Of a stretch of 18,303 nucleotides of DNA, positions 7,730 through 14,528 are shown piece after piece. The notes under the pieces are model-generated. The model had not been told where the DNA came from. It saw nothing but the letters and a program-made list of their open reading frames with translations, and did no database searches. A program made the position numbers and the translations under genes. Position 1 is the stretch's first letter. Every line of letters begins with the position of its first letter. The DNA comes from Actinomycetota bacterium (GTDB lineage Bacteria; Actinomycetota; Actinomycetes; Nanopelagicales; Nanopelagicaceae): assembly GCA_005793655.1 (NCBI GenBank), contig SXRC01000005.1, forward strand, positions 1-18,303, written 5' to 3'.

Positions 7730-7735
7730 TAAAAT
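7730..7735 (+). promoter_or_regulatory. Putative -10 element for leaderless ogt
   Basis: TAAAAT (TANNNT, close to TATAAT) ends exactly six bases before the ogt ATG, in a very AT-rich 43-base gap. There is no Shine-Dalgarno sequence. The spacing predicts that transcription starts on the A of the ATG. Confidence 0.45.
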
Positions 7736-7741
7736 CGTTAA

Positions 7742-8236
7742 ATGCTACTAACTTCAACCGTTAAGACTCCAGTAGGCACCTTGAATTTAATTTCAGATGA
7801 GAACGTTTTATTAGCTGCAGGATTTAAGGGTCTAGATAATCTGGTTGCAAGGCTATCTAATGAAGATTTTGCAAAGAGTATTAGAAAAGTCCAGAAAATT
7901 CCAATGATTTCTGCCCTTATTGATGATTACTTCGATGGTGAGCTAGAAGCTATAAATAGCATAAAGGTCCGCCAGATGGGTGCTAACTTTTCACAAGATG
8001 TGTGGAAGGTGATGCGTAAGATCCCTGCTGGAAAGACTTTATCTTATGCAGAGCTGGCTAAAAGAGCAGGATCAGCAAATGCAATCAGAGCCGCCGGGAC
8101 CGCATGTGGTCATAATTTGATTGCGCCAATCATTCCTTGTCACCGGATAGTGAAAAGTAGTGGTGCGCTTGGAAACTATGGTTATGGTGTAAAAATTAAA
8201 GAGTGGCTACTAAGACATGAGGGCGCGCTGCAGTAA
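7742..8236 (+). CDS. ogt: Methylated-DNA--protein-cysteine methyltransferase
   Basis: A suicide repair protein that moves the alkyl group from O6-alkylguanine (and O4-alkylthymine) in DNA to its own cysteine. The 164 residues have the family features: a helix-turn-helix region from about SYAELAKRAG (101-110) with the arginine finger near Arg116, and the active-site PCHR at 132-135 (Cys133), followed by GNYGYGVKIKEWLLRHEGA. The N-terminal MGMT fold is short, and there is no AdaA-like zinc domain, so this is the Ogt form. Its last 27 bases overlap the convergent threonine aldolase gene. Confidence 0.95.
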   Translation: MLLTSTVKTPVGTLNLISDENVLLAAGFKGLDNLVARLSNEDFAKSIRKVQKIPMISALIDDYFDGELEAINSIKVRQMGANFSQDVWKVMRKIPAGKTLSYAELAKRAGSANAIRAAGTACGHNLIAPIIPCHRIVKSSGALGNYGYGVKIKEWLLRHEGALQ

Positions 8237-9268
8237 CTTAGGGAGCACTTGATTTACATACTCAACATCATCATCAGTTAGATCTAGATGTGTAACTAAC
8301 CTTAAATACTTTGGCCCAAGTGCCCCTGACAGAATATTTTTCTCTTGTAACCAAGATGAGAGCTCATTTGCAGTAATTTTTAAAGTAGATAAATCTAATC
8401 CCACGATATTGGTTTCAACATGATCAGGATTGATCAAATTTGGCGCAACAGCAGCAATTGCTTTTGCAATTGACTTTGCCCGCAGATGATCAGCTTTTAA
8501 TAATTTAACATTATTATCCAGCGCGTAATGGCCTGCAGCTGCAAGTAGACCCACTTGCCTCATACCTCCACCATATCTTTTTCGCCACTGCCGTGCCTTC
8601 TGAATTCTCTCCCCATCTGAAATCATTATCGAGCCAATCGGTGCTCCCAAACCCTTTGAAAAACAGACACTGATCGTGTCAAAATATTTTCCATACTCAT
8701 TAAGCGCTACACCAGAGGAAACATGAGAATTCCAAATACGTGCGCCGTCTAAATGGAGAAAGATGCCTAGTTTCTGACTCTCTTGTCGCAACTTTTTTAT
8801 CTCAGAAATTGGCTGAATAGTGCCTCCACCAAAGTTGTGAGTATTTTCAACAGCAATAGCGGTTGTGGAAACTAGATAGGGCCCTGAATCTGGTTTTGCA
8901 ATATTGAGTGGATCGTCAGCATTTAATAATCCTCTATCTGCTAACCAAGTACGAGTAGTTATTCCACTAAATACAGCCCCAGCTCCAAGTTCTGCTCTAA
9001 CAATATGAGAGTTAGTTTCAGTTAATAACTCCTCACCAGGTGCTACGAGCATCCGAATTGATAATTGATTAGCCATTGAACCAGTTGGACAAAATAATGC
9101 TGCTTCTTTATCAAAGAGTGAGGCAACTCTGCTTTCTAGAGAATTTACTGTTGGGTCTTCACCGTATACATCATCACCAACCTCTGCTGCTGCCATCATT
9201 TGCCTCATACCCACTGATGGCTTTGTGACAGTGTCTGACCTTAGATCTATTGTTTTAGAACTGGTCAT
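8210..9268 (-). CDS. ltaE: Low-specificity threonine aldolase
   Basis: A PLP enzyme that cleaves threonine or allo-threonine to glycine and acetaldehyde. The 352 residues start with the characteristic RSDTVTKP (10-17) and contain VGDDVYGEDPTV (30-41), LHLDGARIWN (171-180, with Asp174 for the PLP ring nitrogen) and SVCFSKGLGAP (200-210), where Lys205 is the predicted Schiff-base lysine. The ATG overlaps the TGA of the upstream EamA gene in an ATGA (9265-9268). A GGAG six to nine bases upstream gives a good ribosome site. It could supply glycine to a cell with reduced biosynthesis. The 3' end overlaps ogt. Confidence 0.94.
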   Translation of the reverse strand: MTSSKTIDLRSDTVTKPSVGMRQMMAAAEVGDDVYGEDPTVNSLESRVASLFDKEAALFCPTGSMANQLSIRMLVAPGEELLTETNSHIVRAELGAGAVFSGITTRTWLADRGLLNADDPLNIAKPDSGPYLVSTTAIAVENTHNFGGGTIQPISEIKKLRQESQKLGIFLHLDGARIWNSHVSSGVALNEYGKYFDTISVCFSKGLGAPIGSIMISDGERIQKARQWRKRYGGGMRQVGLLAAAGHYALDNNVKLLKADHLRAKSIAKAIAAVAPNLINPDHVETNIVGLDLSTLKITANELSSWLQEKNILSGALGPKYLRLVTHLDLTDDDVEYVNQVLPKLLQRALMS

Positions 9269-10137
9269 TTCGATTCTCCATAATTGTTCTTTCTAGTATC
9301 CGACCAAATTACCATTGCCATGGCAACCATTACTAGAGTACCACCGGAAATAATTCTTAATGTTAACGGGTCATTGTCAAAGTAAAGTCCAAAAACTAAA
9401 GCAAATGGCACTTCCATGGCCAGAAGTACTCCAGCAGCTGTTGCACTCATCATCGATTGTGCTTTTACTTGGATTAGAAATCCTAGGAAGGTAGCAAAAA
9501 AAGCTGTAAATAAGACAGCTGACCATACTGATCCATCTGGTGGAGGTTGATAGCCATTCTTCACTGTTAAGAGTAAGAAAATGATGGAGGAGACTATTAT
9601 TTGAATTAAGGTGAGTGCATAAGCGTTTTTGCCATCACTCCACTCACTTAATGTCACTATTTGAGCAGCAAAAAGTATTGCAGAGATTAAAACCAAAATC
9701 TCACCGATGCCAACTGATATTCCATTGTATGCGATTAAATAGAGTCCGATGGTGGCTACTGCAACAGCAAGCCATTGAATTTTGACTACATGCTTTTTAA
9801 GTATGATCCATGCAATCAAGGGTGTAAACACAAGGTATAAACCGGTAATGAAACCGGTGTTTGAGACAGTTGCTTTAGTTAGACCAAAAGTTTGAAATAT
9901 AAACCCACTTCCCACTAGTAATCCAGCCAAAGTTGCTCGCAAGATAAACTTCCGGTCTAAGCCTTTTAATGAATTTGGACGGTATAAAAACATAAATAGG
10001 GCGGCTAAAATGAATCTAGATGCTAAAAATGAGTAGACATCTTGGCGCTCAAGTGAATCTTTCATTACAACAAAGGATCCACCCCAGACAGCTGTTGTTG
10101 CCAGTAATCCTACGTATAGGAGCGCTTTAATTTTCAA
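9265..10137 (-). CDS. EamA/DMT-family transporter
   Basis: An inner-membrane permease of the drug/metabolite transporter superfamily. The 290 residues hold about ten hydrophobic segments. The first EamA repeat opens with TTAVWGGSFVVMK and carries a TGFITGLYLVFTPL stretch; the second carries SATAAGVLLAMEVPFALVFG. The start is a TTG directly abutting the TAA of nfo (TAATTG), with no other plausible start before Met25. It shares a 4-base overlap with ltaE downstream. RhtA-type members export threonine and homoserine, so a link to the aldolase's substrate is possible, but it rests only on coupling. Confidence 0.87.
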   Translation of the reverse strand: MKIKALLYVGLLATTAVWGGSFVVMKDSLERQDVYSFLASRFILAALFMFLYRPNSLKGLDRKFILRATLAGLLVGSGFIFQTFGLTKATVSNTGFITGLYLVFTPLIAWIILKKHVVKIQWLAVAVATIGLYLIAYNGISVGIGEILVLISAILFAAQIVTLSEWSDGKNAYALTLIQIIVSSIIFLLLTVKNGYQPPPDGSVWSAVLFTAFFATFLGFLIQVKAQSMMSATAAGVLLAMEVPFALVFGLYFDNDPLTLRIISGGTLVMVAMAMVIWSDTRKNNYGESK

Positions 10138-11004
10138 TTACTTATCTCGCATCTTTTTTAACAACGCTACTTCACTTCCATGTTCTGGCTCTGCCCCAGG
10201 AGTTTCTAGAATCAATGGTGCATTAGCAACAGCAGGGTGGGCTAATAATTCTATGAATGGCTTGCTGCCGATTTCACCTTTACCAATATTCTGGTGGCGA
10301 TCTTTCAGGTTTCCGCAGATATCCATTGAGTCATTTGCGTGGATCAACTGAATACGTTCTAAACCAGCAATCTCGACCAATAAATCCATAGTCTCCTTCA
10401 TTCCACCAGGCTTCTTTATGTCATGGCCGGCAGCGAATACATGGCAGGTGTCTAAGCAAACGCCCACTCTTGGATGCCATTCAAGGGCTTCAAAATATTT
10501 AGTTAAGTCATCAAGTTTTTTAACAAGTGATTTTCCTTGCCCTGCAGTTGGTTCCAAAAGCAACCACGGATCATCTTCCTTAAGGTTGTTAAGAATGGGC
10601 ATTACGCCCTCATGAATTTGCTGCCATGCTTTCTTTACATGTGAATCATCAACAGCAGATCCAGTATGAATTACTACACCCTTTGCGCCAATCTCTCGAC
10701 CCCGTTTCAAAGAGTATGCAGTTGCCGACAATGAATTCTCATATGTTGATACTGTCGGAGAACCTAAATTAATTAAAAAAGATGCGTGAACATAACTTTC
10801 AATATCGTGTTCAGTAGTTTTTGCTTTAAAGGCTGCATCCATCGCATGATTTGGTGTCGAGGTTGCCCAGGTGCGGGGACTAGATGCAAAGACCTGAATC
10901 ACTTCAGCTTTAATCGTTAAGGCATATTCAATCGAGCGCGTGGCCATACCACCGGAGGTTGGAACATGTGCCCCAATTCGTGGATAAGTTTTTGCATTAG
11001 CCAT
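10138..11004 (-). CDS. nfo: Deoxyribonuclease IV (AP endonuclease, endonuclease IV family)
   Basis: Cuts DNA 5' to abasic sites in base excision repair. The 288-residue TIM-barrel enzyme has every expected zinc ligand in order: His73, His113 (VIHTGS), Glu151 (LLLEPTAG), Asp185 and His188 (GVCLDTCHVFAAGHD), His222 (LIHANDS), Asp235 and His237 (DRHQNIGKGEIG) and Glu267 (LILETPG). Their spacing follows E. coli Nfo. The ATG at 11004 has the best Shine-Dalgarno sequence in the window, AGGTAGG, eight bases upstream. It lies 34 bases after pknL and directly before an EamA gene, so it is probably in the same minus-strand transcript. Confidence 0.96.
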   Translation of the reverse strand: MANAKTYPRIGAHVPTSGGMATRSIEYALTIKAEVIQVFASSPRTWATSTPNHAMDAAFKAKTTEHDIESYVHASFLINLGSPTVSTYENSLSATAYSLKRGREIGAKGVVIHTGSAVDDSHVKKAWQQIHEGVMPILNNLKEDDPWLLLEPTAGQGKSLVKKLDDLTKYFEALEWHPRVGVCLDTCHVFAAGHDIKKPGGMKETMDLLVEIAGLERIQLIHANDSMDICGNLKDRHQNIGKGEIGSKPFIELLAHPAVANAPLILETPGAEPEHGSEVALLKKMRDK

Positions 11005-11012
11005 TTGGCGAG

Positions 11013-11019
11013 CCTACCT
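11013..11019 (-). promoter_or_regulatory. Shine-Dalgarno sequence of nfo
   Basis: On the minus strand AGGTAGG lies eight bases before the nfo ATG. The overlapping hexamer TAGGCT (11011-11016) also fits TANNNT at the leaderless spacing, so this site could be read either way. The ribosome-site reading is preferred because pknL lies only 34 bases upstream. Confidence 0.6.
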
Positions 11020-11038
11020 GAGAATTGGCGAGAAACTT

Positions 11039-12940
11039 CTATCGCAAAGTCAGGGTGATTGTGGTGCCTTGTTTTACTTTTGTGCCAATGGCAGGTGAGA
11101 TATTGTTAACTTTTCCGCTACCTTTTATGCTTATTTTTAATCCCAAATTCTCTAAATCCACTGATGCATCATTTTTATTCTTGCCCAAAACATTAGGCAC
11201 AAATACAAACTCTGGTCCTTTTGATATGACTAATTCTATTTTACTTCCCATACTGATTACTTCAGACTTCTCAGGAGTTTGAGAAATTACTAATCCCTTG
11301 AAGACATTATCGCTAAACTTATAAGTAGCATCGACATCAAAGCCCCTGTTTGTTAGCTCTGAAAGTGCCTCATCGCCACCCTTACCTACAAATGAAACAA
11401 GTGATATTTGCTCTACTCCTTTGCTGACTATTAAATTCACAATTGAGCTGCGCTTAACTTTAGCGCCATTCTTAGGGTCACTAGTAATTATAAAACCAGA
11501 TGCAACTTTCATATCAAAACTTTCATTAATATCACCAACTGTTAAGCCAAGAGCAGATAATTGTTGAGAAGCAACATCAGGGGTTGTGCCCTTAAGATCT
11601 GGAATTTGAATCCTCTCTTGACCTTTGGATATCACTAACCCAACAACACCATTGGGTGAAACCTTGCCACCCCCAGCTGGTATGGAAGATATTACTTTTC
11701 CTTTAGGGATGTCTTCATCAAAAACCTCTTCTGCTACCTCTAGGTAAAGACCAATCTCTGCCAGACTTGTTTTTGCCTCGGCTTGTGTCATTCCGGCAAG
11801 TGAAGGAACTGAAATTTTTCCAACTCCAAGTAGTTGATAGCCACCAAAAATCAAGCCAGACAGCAACAGCAGAGCAATAATTCGATTACGTTTGACTCTT
11901 CTTGAAACTTTTCTTTTTTTAGTGCCCACCGAGTCCTCAGCCTTGCTTACATTTATTGGTTTAGATGAGATTAATTGTGATGTTTTTTCCTTCAGGCCAC
12001 CAAAAGCTGAACCTACTGATACTTTACCCCGCTTGCTACTTTTTGTAACCACAGGTGGAAGATCAAGTTCCAAACTCATTTGCCTTCGCTTTGGATCAAT
12101 TTGTATCTGAATCTCACGTAACTTATTTAGTAATTCTTCGGCATCTTTTGGCCGCTGGTCAGGATTTGGCGCAGTTGCGGCATAGACCAACTCAGCAATA
12201 ACTGCAGGAGTACTTGGCTTAAGGCTTTGAATATTAGGAATACGATCATTGACATGCCGATAGGCGATTTGTATCGGGGTCTCACCTTCATATGGCTTGG
12301 ATCCAGTTAGCATTTCAAATAAAACAATGCCGATTGCATATACGTCACTTCTTGCATCTGCAACTCCTCGCTGAACCTGCTCGGGTGAAAGATAGGAAAC
12401 ACTTCCTAGCACCACACTCGATTCAGCAGTCATTGTTTGATTCATTGCCGTATTTCTTGCTAATCCAAAATCTGCAACTTTTATTCGTCCATCTTTTGAT
12501 ATCAAGATATTTTCTGGCTTTATATCTCGATGAATTATGCCAATTCGATGGGCGGCGGATAGCGCGCTGAGAACTGGATTGATTATTTGCATAGTCTGCT
12601 CAATTGATAACTCAGAGTTTGCATTTAAGTAGTCACGCAGAGTTGTTCCTTCTACTAACTCCATTACTAGAAATACTGCAGGTGGGCCGCCTTGATTCCA
12701 TCCCTGATCTTGGATTGAAACTATGTTTGGATGAGATAAAGCTGCAGTTGCTTTTGCTTCTTTTATAAATCTCGAAACGAATGCCTCATCATTGGCCAAG
12801 TGAGAGTGCATGATTTTTACTGCAACTGGACGATCTAAGCGAGTATCAATACCGGCATAAATTGTTGCCATACCACCAGCAGCCAATTTTCGCTGAAGGA
12901 GATAGCGATTATCTATCAGCTCACCAGTCAAATCAGACAT
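11039..12940 (-). CDS. pknL: PASTA-domain Ser/Thr protein kinase, PknL-like
   Basis: A transmembrane eukaryotic-type kinase that links extracellular signals, probably cell-wall fragments, to protein phosphorylation. The 633 residues are: kinase domain ~12-275, with LAAGGMATIY at 19-28, Lys42, Glu61, HRDIKPEN at 137-144 (Asp139) and DFG at 157-159; activation loop with Thr169 and Thr171; basic juxtamembrane linker ~280-350; one transmembrane helix ~353-371; then four PASTA repeats at about 376-438, 444-507, 510-575 and 576-633. The third lacks the usual proline near its start and the fourth is shortened in the middle. PknB is the alternative name. PknL is preferred because aroG and a polyprenyl synthase lie nearby, as in Mycobacterium, and no pbpA, rodA or pstP genes accompany it. 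Confidence 0.9.
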   Translation of the reverse strand: MSDLTGELIDNRYLLQRKLAAGGMATIYAGIDTRLDRPVAVKIMHSHLANDEAFVSRFIKEAKATAALSHPNIVSIQDQGWNQGGPPAVFLVMELVEGTTLRDYLNANSELSIEQTMQIINPVLSALSAAHRIGIIHRDIKPENILISKDGRIKVADFGLARNTAMNQTMTAESSVVLGSVSYLSPEQVQRGVADARSDVYAIGIVLFEMLTGSKPYEGETPIQIAYRHVNDRIPNIQSLKPSTPAVIAELVYAATAPNPDQRPKDAEELLNKLREIQIQIDPKRRQMSLELDLPPVVTKSSKRGKVSVGSAFGGLKEKTSQLISSKPINVSKAEDSVGTKKRKVSRRVKRNRIIALLLLSGLIFGGYQLLGVGKISVPSLAGMTQAEAKTSLAEIGLYLEVAEEVFDEDIPKGKVISSIPAGGGKVSPNGVVGLVISKGQERIQIPDLKGTTPDVASQQLSALGLTVGDINESFDMKVASGFIITSDPKNGAKVKRSSIVNLIVSKGVEQISLVSFVGKGGDEALSELTNRGFDVDATYKFSDNVFKGLVISQTPEKSEVISMGSKIELVISKGPEFVFVPNVLGKNKNDASVDLENLGLKISIKGSGKVNNISPAIGTKVKQGTTITLTLR

Positions 12941-12946
12941 AATGAA

Positions 12947-12952
12947 AGTTTA
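12947..12952 (-). promoter_or_regulatory. Putative -10 element for leaderless pknL
   Basis: On the minus strand TAAACT (TANNNT) ends six bases before the pknL ATG. The intervening TTCATT has no ribosome site, and the region just upstream is pyrimidine-rich. It may be an internal promoter in the pnuC-kinase-pknL direction. Confidence 0.35.
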
Positions 12953-12976
12953 AGGGGAGGGTGCTTAAATAAGAGT

Positions 12977-13522
12977 TTAAGGCGCACCAGAAATGGTGTA
13001 ATCCGCAGCATTCTTCGTTAATTCAGCAGTAAAATGTTTATTCTGGTCTAGTAAGAAATTTTTCATTTCAGCAATTATGCCTTCACCATCTCGTGCAATA
13101 ACCCGATCAAAACCTTGCCCTGGATCATATTCAACCCATATTGTTTTGGAAAAATACTTACGAAACTCCCGTTGCCCAGAGCCCACTCCTTCAAGTATTA
13201 ATATATTCGAGGATTTTAGATCCACAAATTTATCGAATCTATTTAGCATCCAATCAAATTTTTGATATCTAATCGATATCTGATTCTTAAATGGTTCTAG
13301 CAGCTCTCTCATTACTCTGGCTGTGAGTCTTTGTGACAGAGGGTCATCCCAACCCGCATATAAATCGTCCATGTGAACAACTTGGCAACTTTTTAGATCA
13401 CTACATAATCTTGATGCTAAGGTGGTTTTACCTGAGCCTGCAACTCCATCAATTGCCAGGACAATAGATTGGGTTGTATTTAATTTTTCGATCTGGCCCA
13501 ATAAATCATGATAATTAATCAT
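12977..13522 (-). CDS. P-loop kinase of the uridine kinase-like family; candidate vitamin (thiamine) kinase
   Basis: A small cytoplasmic P-loop phosphotransferase of about 181 residues. Seen: Walker A GVAGSGKT at 26-33, HMDDLYAGWDDPL at 50-62 with the acidic substrate-side pair, LEGVGSGQ at 110-117, and an Arg-rich lid region near FDRVIARDGE (138-147). This set resembles an actinobacterial family usually annotated only as uridine kinase-like or ATP-binding. The start is the ATG at 13522. A longer reading from 13591 would lie almost wholly inside the upstream transporter gene. The chosen ATG overlaps the transporter's last 8 bases, so the two are translationally coupled under a TPP-type riboswitch. 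A role in phosphorylating the imported vitamin is inferred from this coupling; nicotinamide riboside kinase or a general nucleoside kinase remain alternatives. Confidence 0.8.
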   Translation of the reverse strand: MINYHDLLGQIEKLNTTQSIVLAIDGVAGSGKTTLASRLCSDLKSCQVVHMDDLYAGWDDPLSQRLTARVMRELLEPFKNQISIRYQKFDWMLNRFDKFVDLKSSNILILEGVGSGQREFRKYFSKTIWVEYDPGQGFDRVIARDGEGIIAEMKNFLLDQNKHFTAELTKNAADYTISGAP

Positions 13523-14066
13523 TATGATTTTTTTTAGATTCCCGATACCAACGAATCCATCCCCAAACAGCAATTGCTGTGAAAATTGCATATAGAAATG
13601 CAGTCAAATAAAGCTCACCTTTGAAGTACTGATAGGTATAGGCAACATCTACTATGAACCATATTGGCCATGCTTCAAAGCGTTGCCAAACCATTAATAA
13701 CTGAGCCATAACACTGCCAACAAAACCAAAAGATTCAATAGCAGATGAGGTTGCACCTATGTTTACTAAAACAGGCCAGAGTGCGAATGAGAATAAAGCT
13801 AGAGAAGTAACTAAAATTATTCGTTCCCTATTTGTGGATTTTCTAGGCTTGGCACCTTTGGGACCCCAACCAAACCATCCCCAGATTCCGCCAGCTATAA
13901 AGACGAATTGCAGAGTAGCACTTGCATAGTAAGCCGATTGAAAAAATAAGACCGCATAAAGCAAACTCCCAATACTCCAAAAAATCCAAGTGATGCGAGG
14001 TCCTAATACGCCCAGACTTACACCAGCGAGTGAGATAAAAAAGGCAAAAATTTCTAGCAGCGACAT
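13515..14066 (-). CDS. pnuT: PnuC-family vitamin transporter, probably PnuT-type (thiamine)
   Basis: A small integral membrane facilitator of the PnuC family, whose members take up nicotinamide riboside (PnuC), thiamine (PnuT) or other vitamins and rely on intracellular phosphorylation for trapping. The 183 residues hold about seven hydrophobic segments, many Trp residues, the repeated G(I/F)WGW motif near 60-67 and the family core WQRFEAWPIWFIVDVAYTYQYF at about 127-148, ending in WGWIRWYR. The ATG at 14066 is chosen over one at 14090 because AAAGGA lies seven bases upstream of it and the earlier codons fall inside the riboswitch helix. The TPP-type leader points to thiamine rather than nicotinamide riboside. 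It overlaps the downstream kinase by 8 bases. Confidence 0.85.
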   Translation of the reverse strand: MSLLEIFAFFISLAGVSLGVLGPRITWIFWSIGSLLYAVLFFQSAYYASATLQFVFIAGGIWGWFGWGPKGAKPRKSTNRERIILVTSLALFSFALWPVLVNIGATSSAIESFGFVGSVMAQLLMVWQRFEAWPIWFIVDVAYTYQYFKGELYLTAFLYAIFTAIAVWGWIRWYRESKKNHND

Positions 14067-14070
14067 CTGA

Positions 14071-14156
14071 GTATCCTTTCCAATTCGCATTACCGAACTG
14101 GTCCATCGGTCAGCCTGAGTTTCAGGCCCTCTCAGCTAAATCTCTTAGCTCCCGTG
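14071..14156 (-). promoter_or_regulatory. TPP-type (THI box) riboswitch with altered P4/P5 and no visible P1
   Basis: The minus strand reads CACGGGAGC, then P2 (AGCTAA at 14150-14145 with TTAGCT at 14139-14134), then the invariant CTGAGA (14135-14130), then P3 (GCCTGA/TCAGGC, 14127-14113), then GACCGATGGACC and a GTAATG loop at 14093-14088. The wording CACGGGAGC, GCTGAGAGGG and GACCG matches actinobacterial TPP riboswitches. In place of the usual P4, internal loop and P5, CCAGTTCG and CGAATTGG can pair as one 8-bp helix with a single G-U pair. The 3' edge runs into the AAAGGA ribosome site of the transporter, so control would be translational. Family membership is well supported; full ligand competence is not. 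Confidence 0.85.
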
Positions 14157-14162
14157 TTATAT

Positions 14163-14168
14163 ATCTTA
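14163..14168 (-). promoter_or_regulatory. Putative -10 element for the riboswitch-pnuT transcript
   Basis: On the minus strand TAAGAT (TANNNT) ends six bases before C14156, the first base of CACGGGAGC. Transcription would therefore begin at the riboswitch core. TATATA, two bases after this hexamer begins to end, is an alternative, with TAGACA (close to TTGACA) 19 bases upstream of it. Confidence 0.3.
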
Positions 14169-14186
14169 GCCCACCATAAAATTGTC

Positions 14187-14192
14187 TATAGT
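14187..14192 (+). promoter_or_regulatory. Putative -10 element for leaderless lycopene cyclase transcript
   Basis: TATAGT (TANNNT) ends exactly six bases before the GTG at 14199, supporting that codon as the start of the first cyclase subunit. It lies back to back with the riboswitch promoter in the divergent region. Confidence 0.45.
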
Positions 14193-14198
14193 TACCAC

Positions 14199-14528
14199 GT
14201 GTTGAAGTTTGGCTATATGGCGATGATCTTGTTCACAGTGCTTGGATCCTTTTGGTTAGAGCTGTATTTAAAAACTGGTGTATTGCGCCGTTTTAAGCGA
14301 GCGTTCTTAAGTATATTTCCAGCAGCACTCTTATTTTTAGCCTGGGATGCCTATGCAATCTCTAAAGGGCATTGGTATTTCGATAAGACACAGATGCTTG
14401 GAATTGTTGGCCCTTTTAATATCCCACTTGAAGAGTTTCTTTTTTTTACGGTAGTGCCGCTAGCAGCATTAATGACAATCCAAGCAGTGCGAACTGTGAA
14501 AAAACACTGGATTGTTGGTGATGAATAG
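14199..14528 (+). CDS. crtYc: Lycopene cyclase domain subunit, CrtYc-type
   Basis: One half of the heterodimeric, membrane-embedded lycopene cyclase of Gram-positive actinobacteria, which closes the end rings of lycopene. The 109 residues contain three hydrophobic segments at about 4-24, 38-54 and 78-97 and the signature PLEEFLFF at 76-83, whose acidic pair is the presumed catalytic site; WDAYAISKGHWYFD at 49-62 is also typical. The start is set at GTG 14199. The frame could open at GTG 14154, but that adds a polar stretch unlike the family and overlaps the opposite-strand promoter and riboswitch. The stop TAG shares its last base with the GTG of the second subunit. Whether the product ring is beta or epsilon cannot be told. 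Confidence 0.87.
   Translation: MLKFGYMAMILFTVLGSFWLELYLKTGVLRRFKRAFLSIFPAALLFLAWDAYAISKGHWYFDKTQMLGIVGPFNIPLEEFLFFTVVPLAALMTIQAVRTVKKHWIVGDE

Noticed and set aside
12292..12570. Plus-strand frame inside pknL
   Set aside because: It lies opposite the well-conserved kinase domain and resembles no known protein.
13523..13591. Upstream extension of the P-loop kinase frame to an ATG at 13591
   Set aside because: It would add 23 residues lying inside the transporter coding region. The kinase fold starts properly from the ATG at 13522, which overlaps the transporter stop.
8210..14066. The minus-strand block as a defence or mobile island
   Set aside because: All genes are recognisable housekeeping, repair, transport or signalling families with base composition like their neighbours; no integrase, transposase, tRNA or flanking repeats are present.
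14067..14090. Eight-codon N-terminal extension of the PnuC-like transporter
   Set aside because: These codons fall in the 3' helix of the riboswitch and include the ribosome site for the ATG at 14066.
14071..14156. NAD+-II (pnuC motif) riboswitch
   Set aside because: The CTGAGA, CACGGGAGC and GTAATG pieces in order are those of the TPP family, and the known NAD+-II elements are shorter and differently built.
14154..14198. Upstream GTG start for the first lycopene cyclase gene
   Set aside because: The added residues do not resemble the family N-terminus, while GTG 14199 has a correctly spaced TATAGT and begins just before the first membrane segment.
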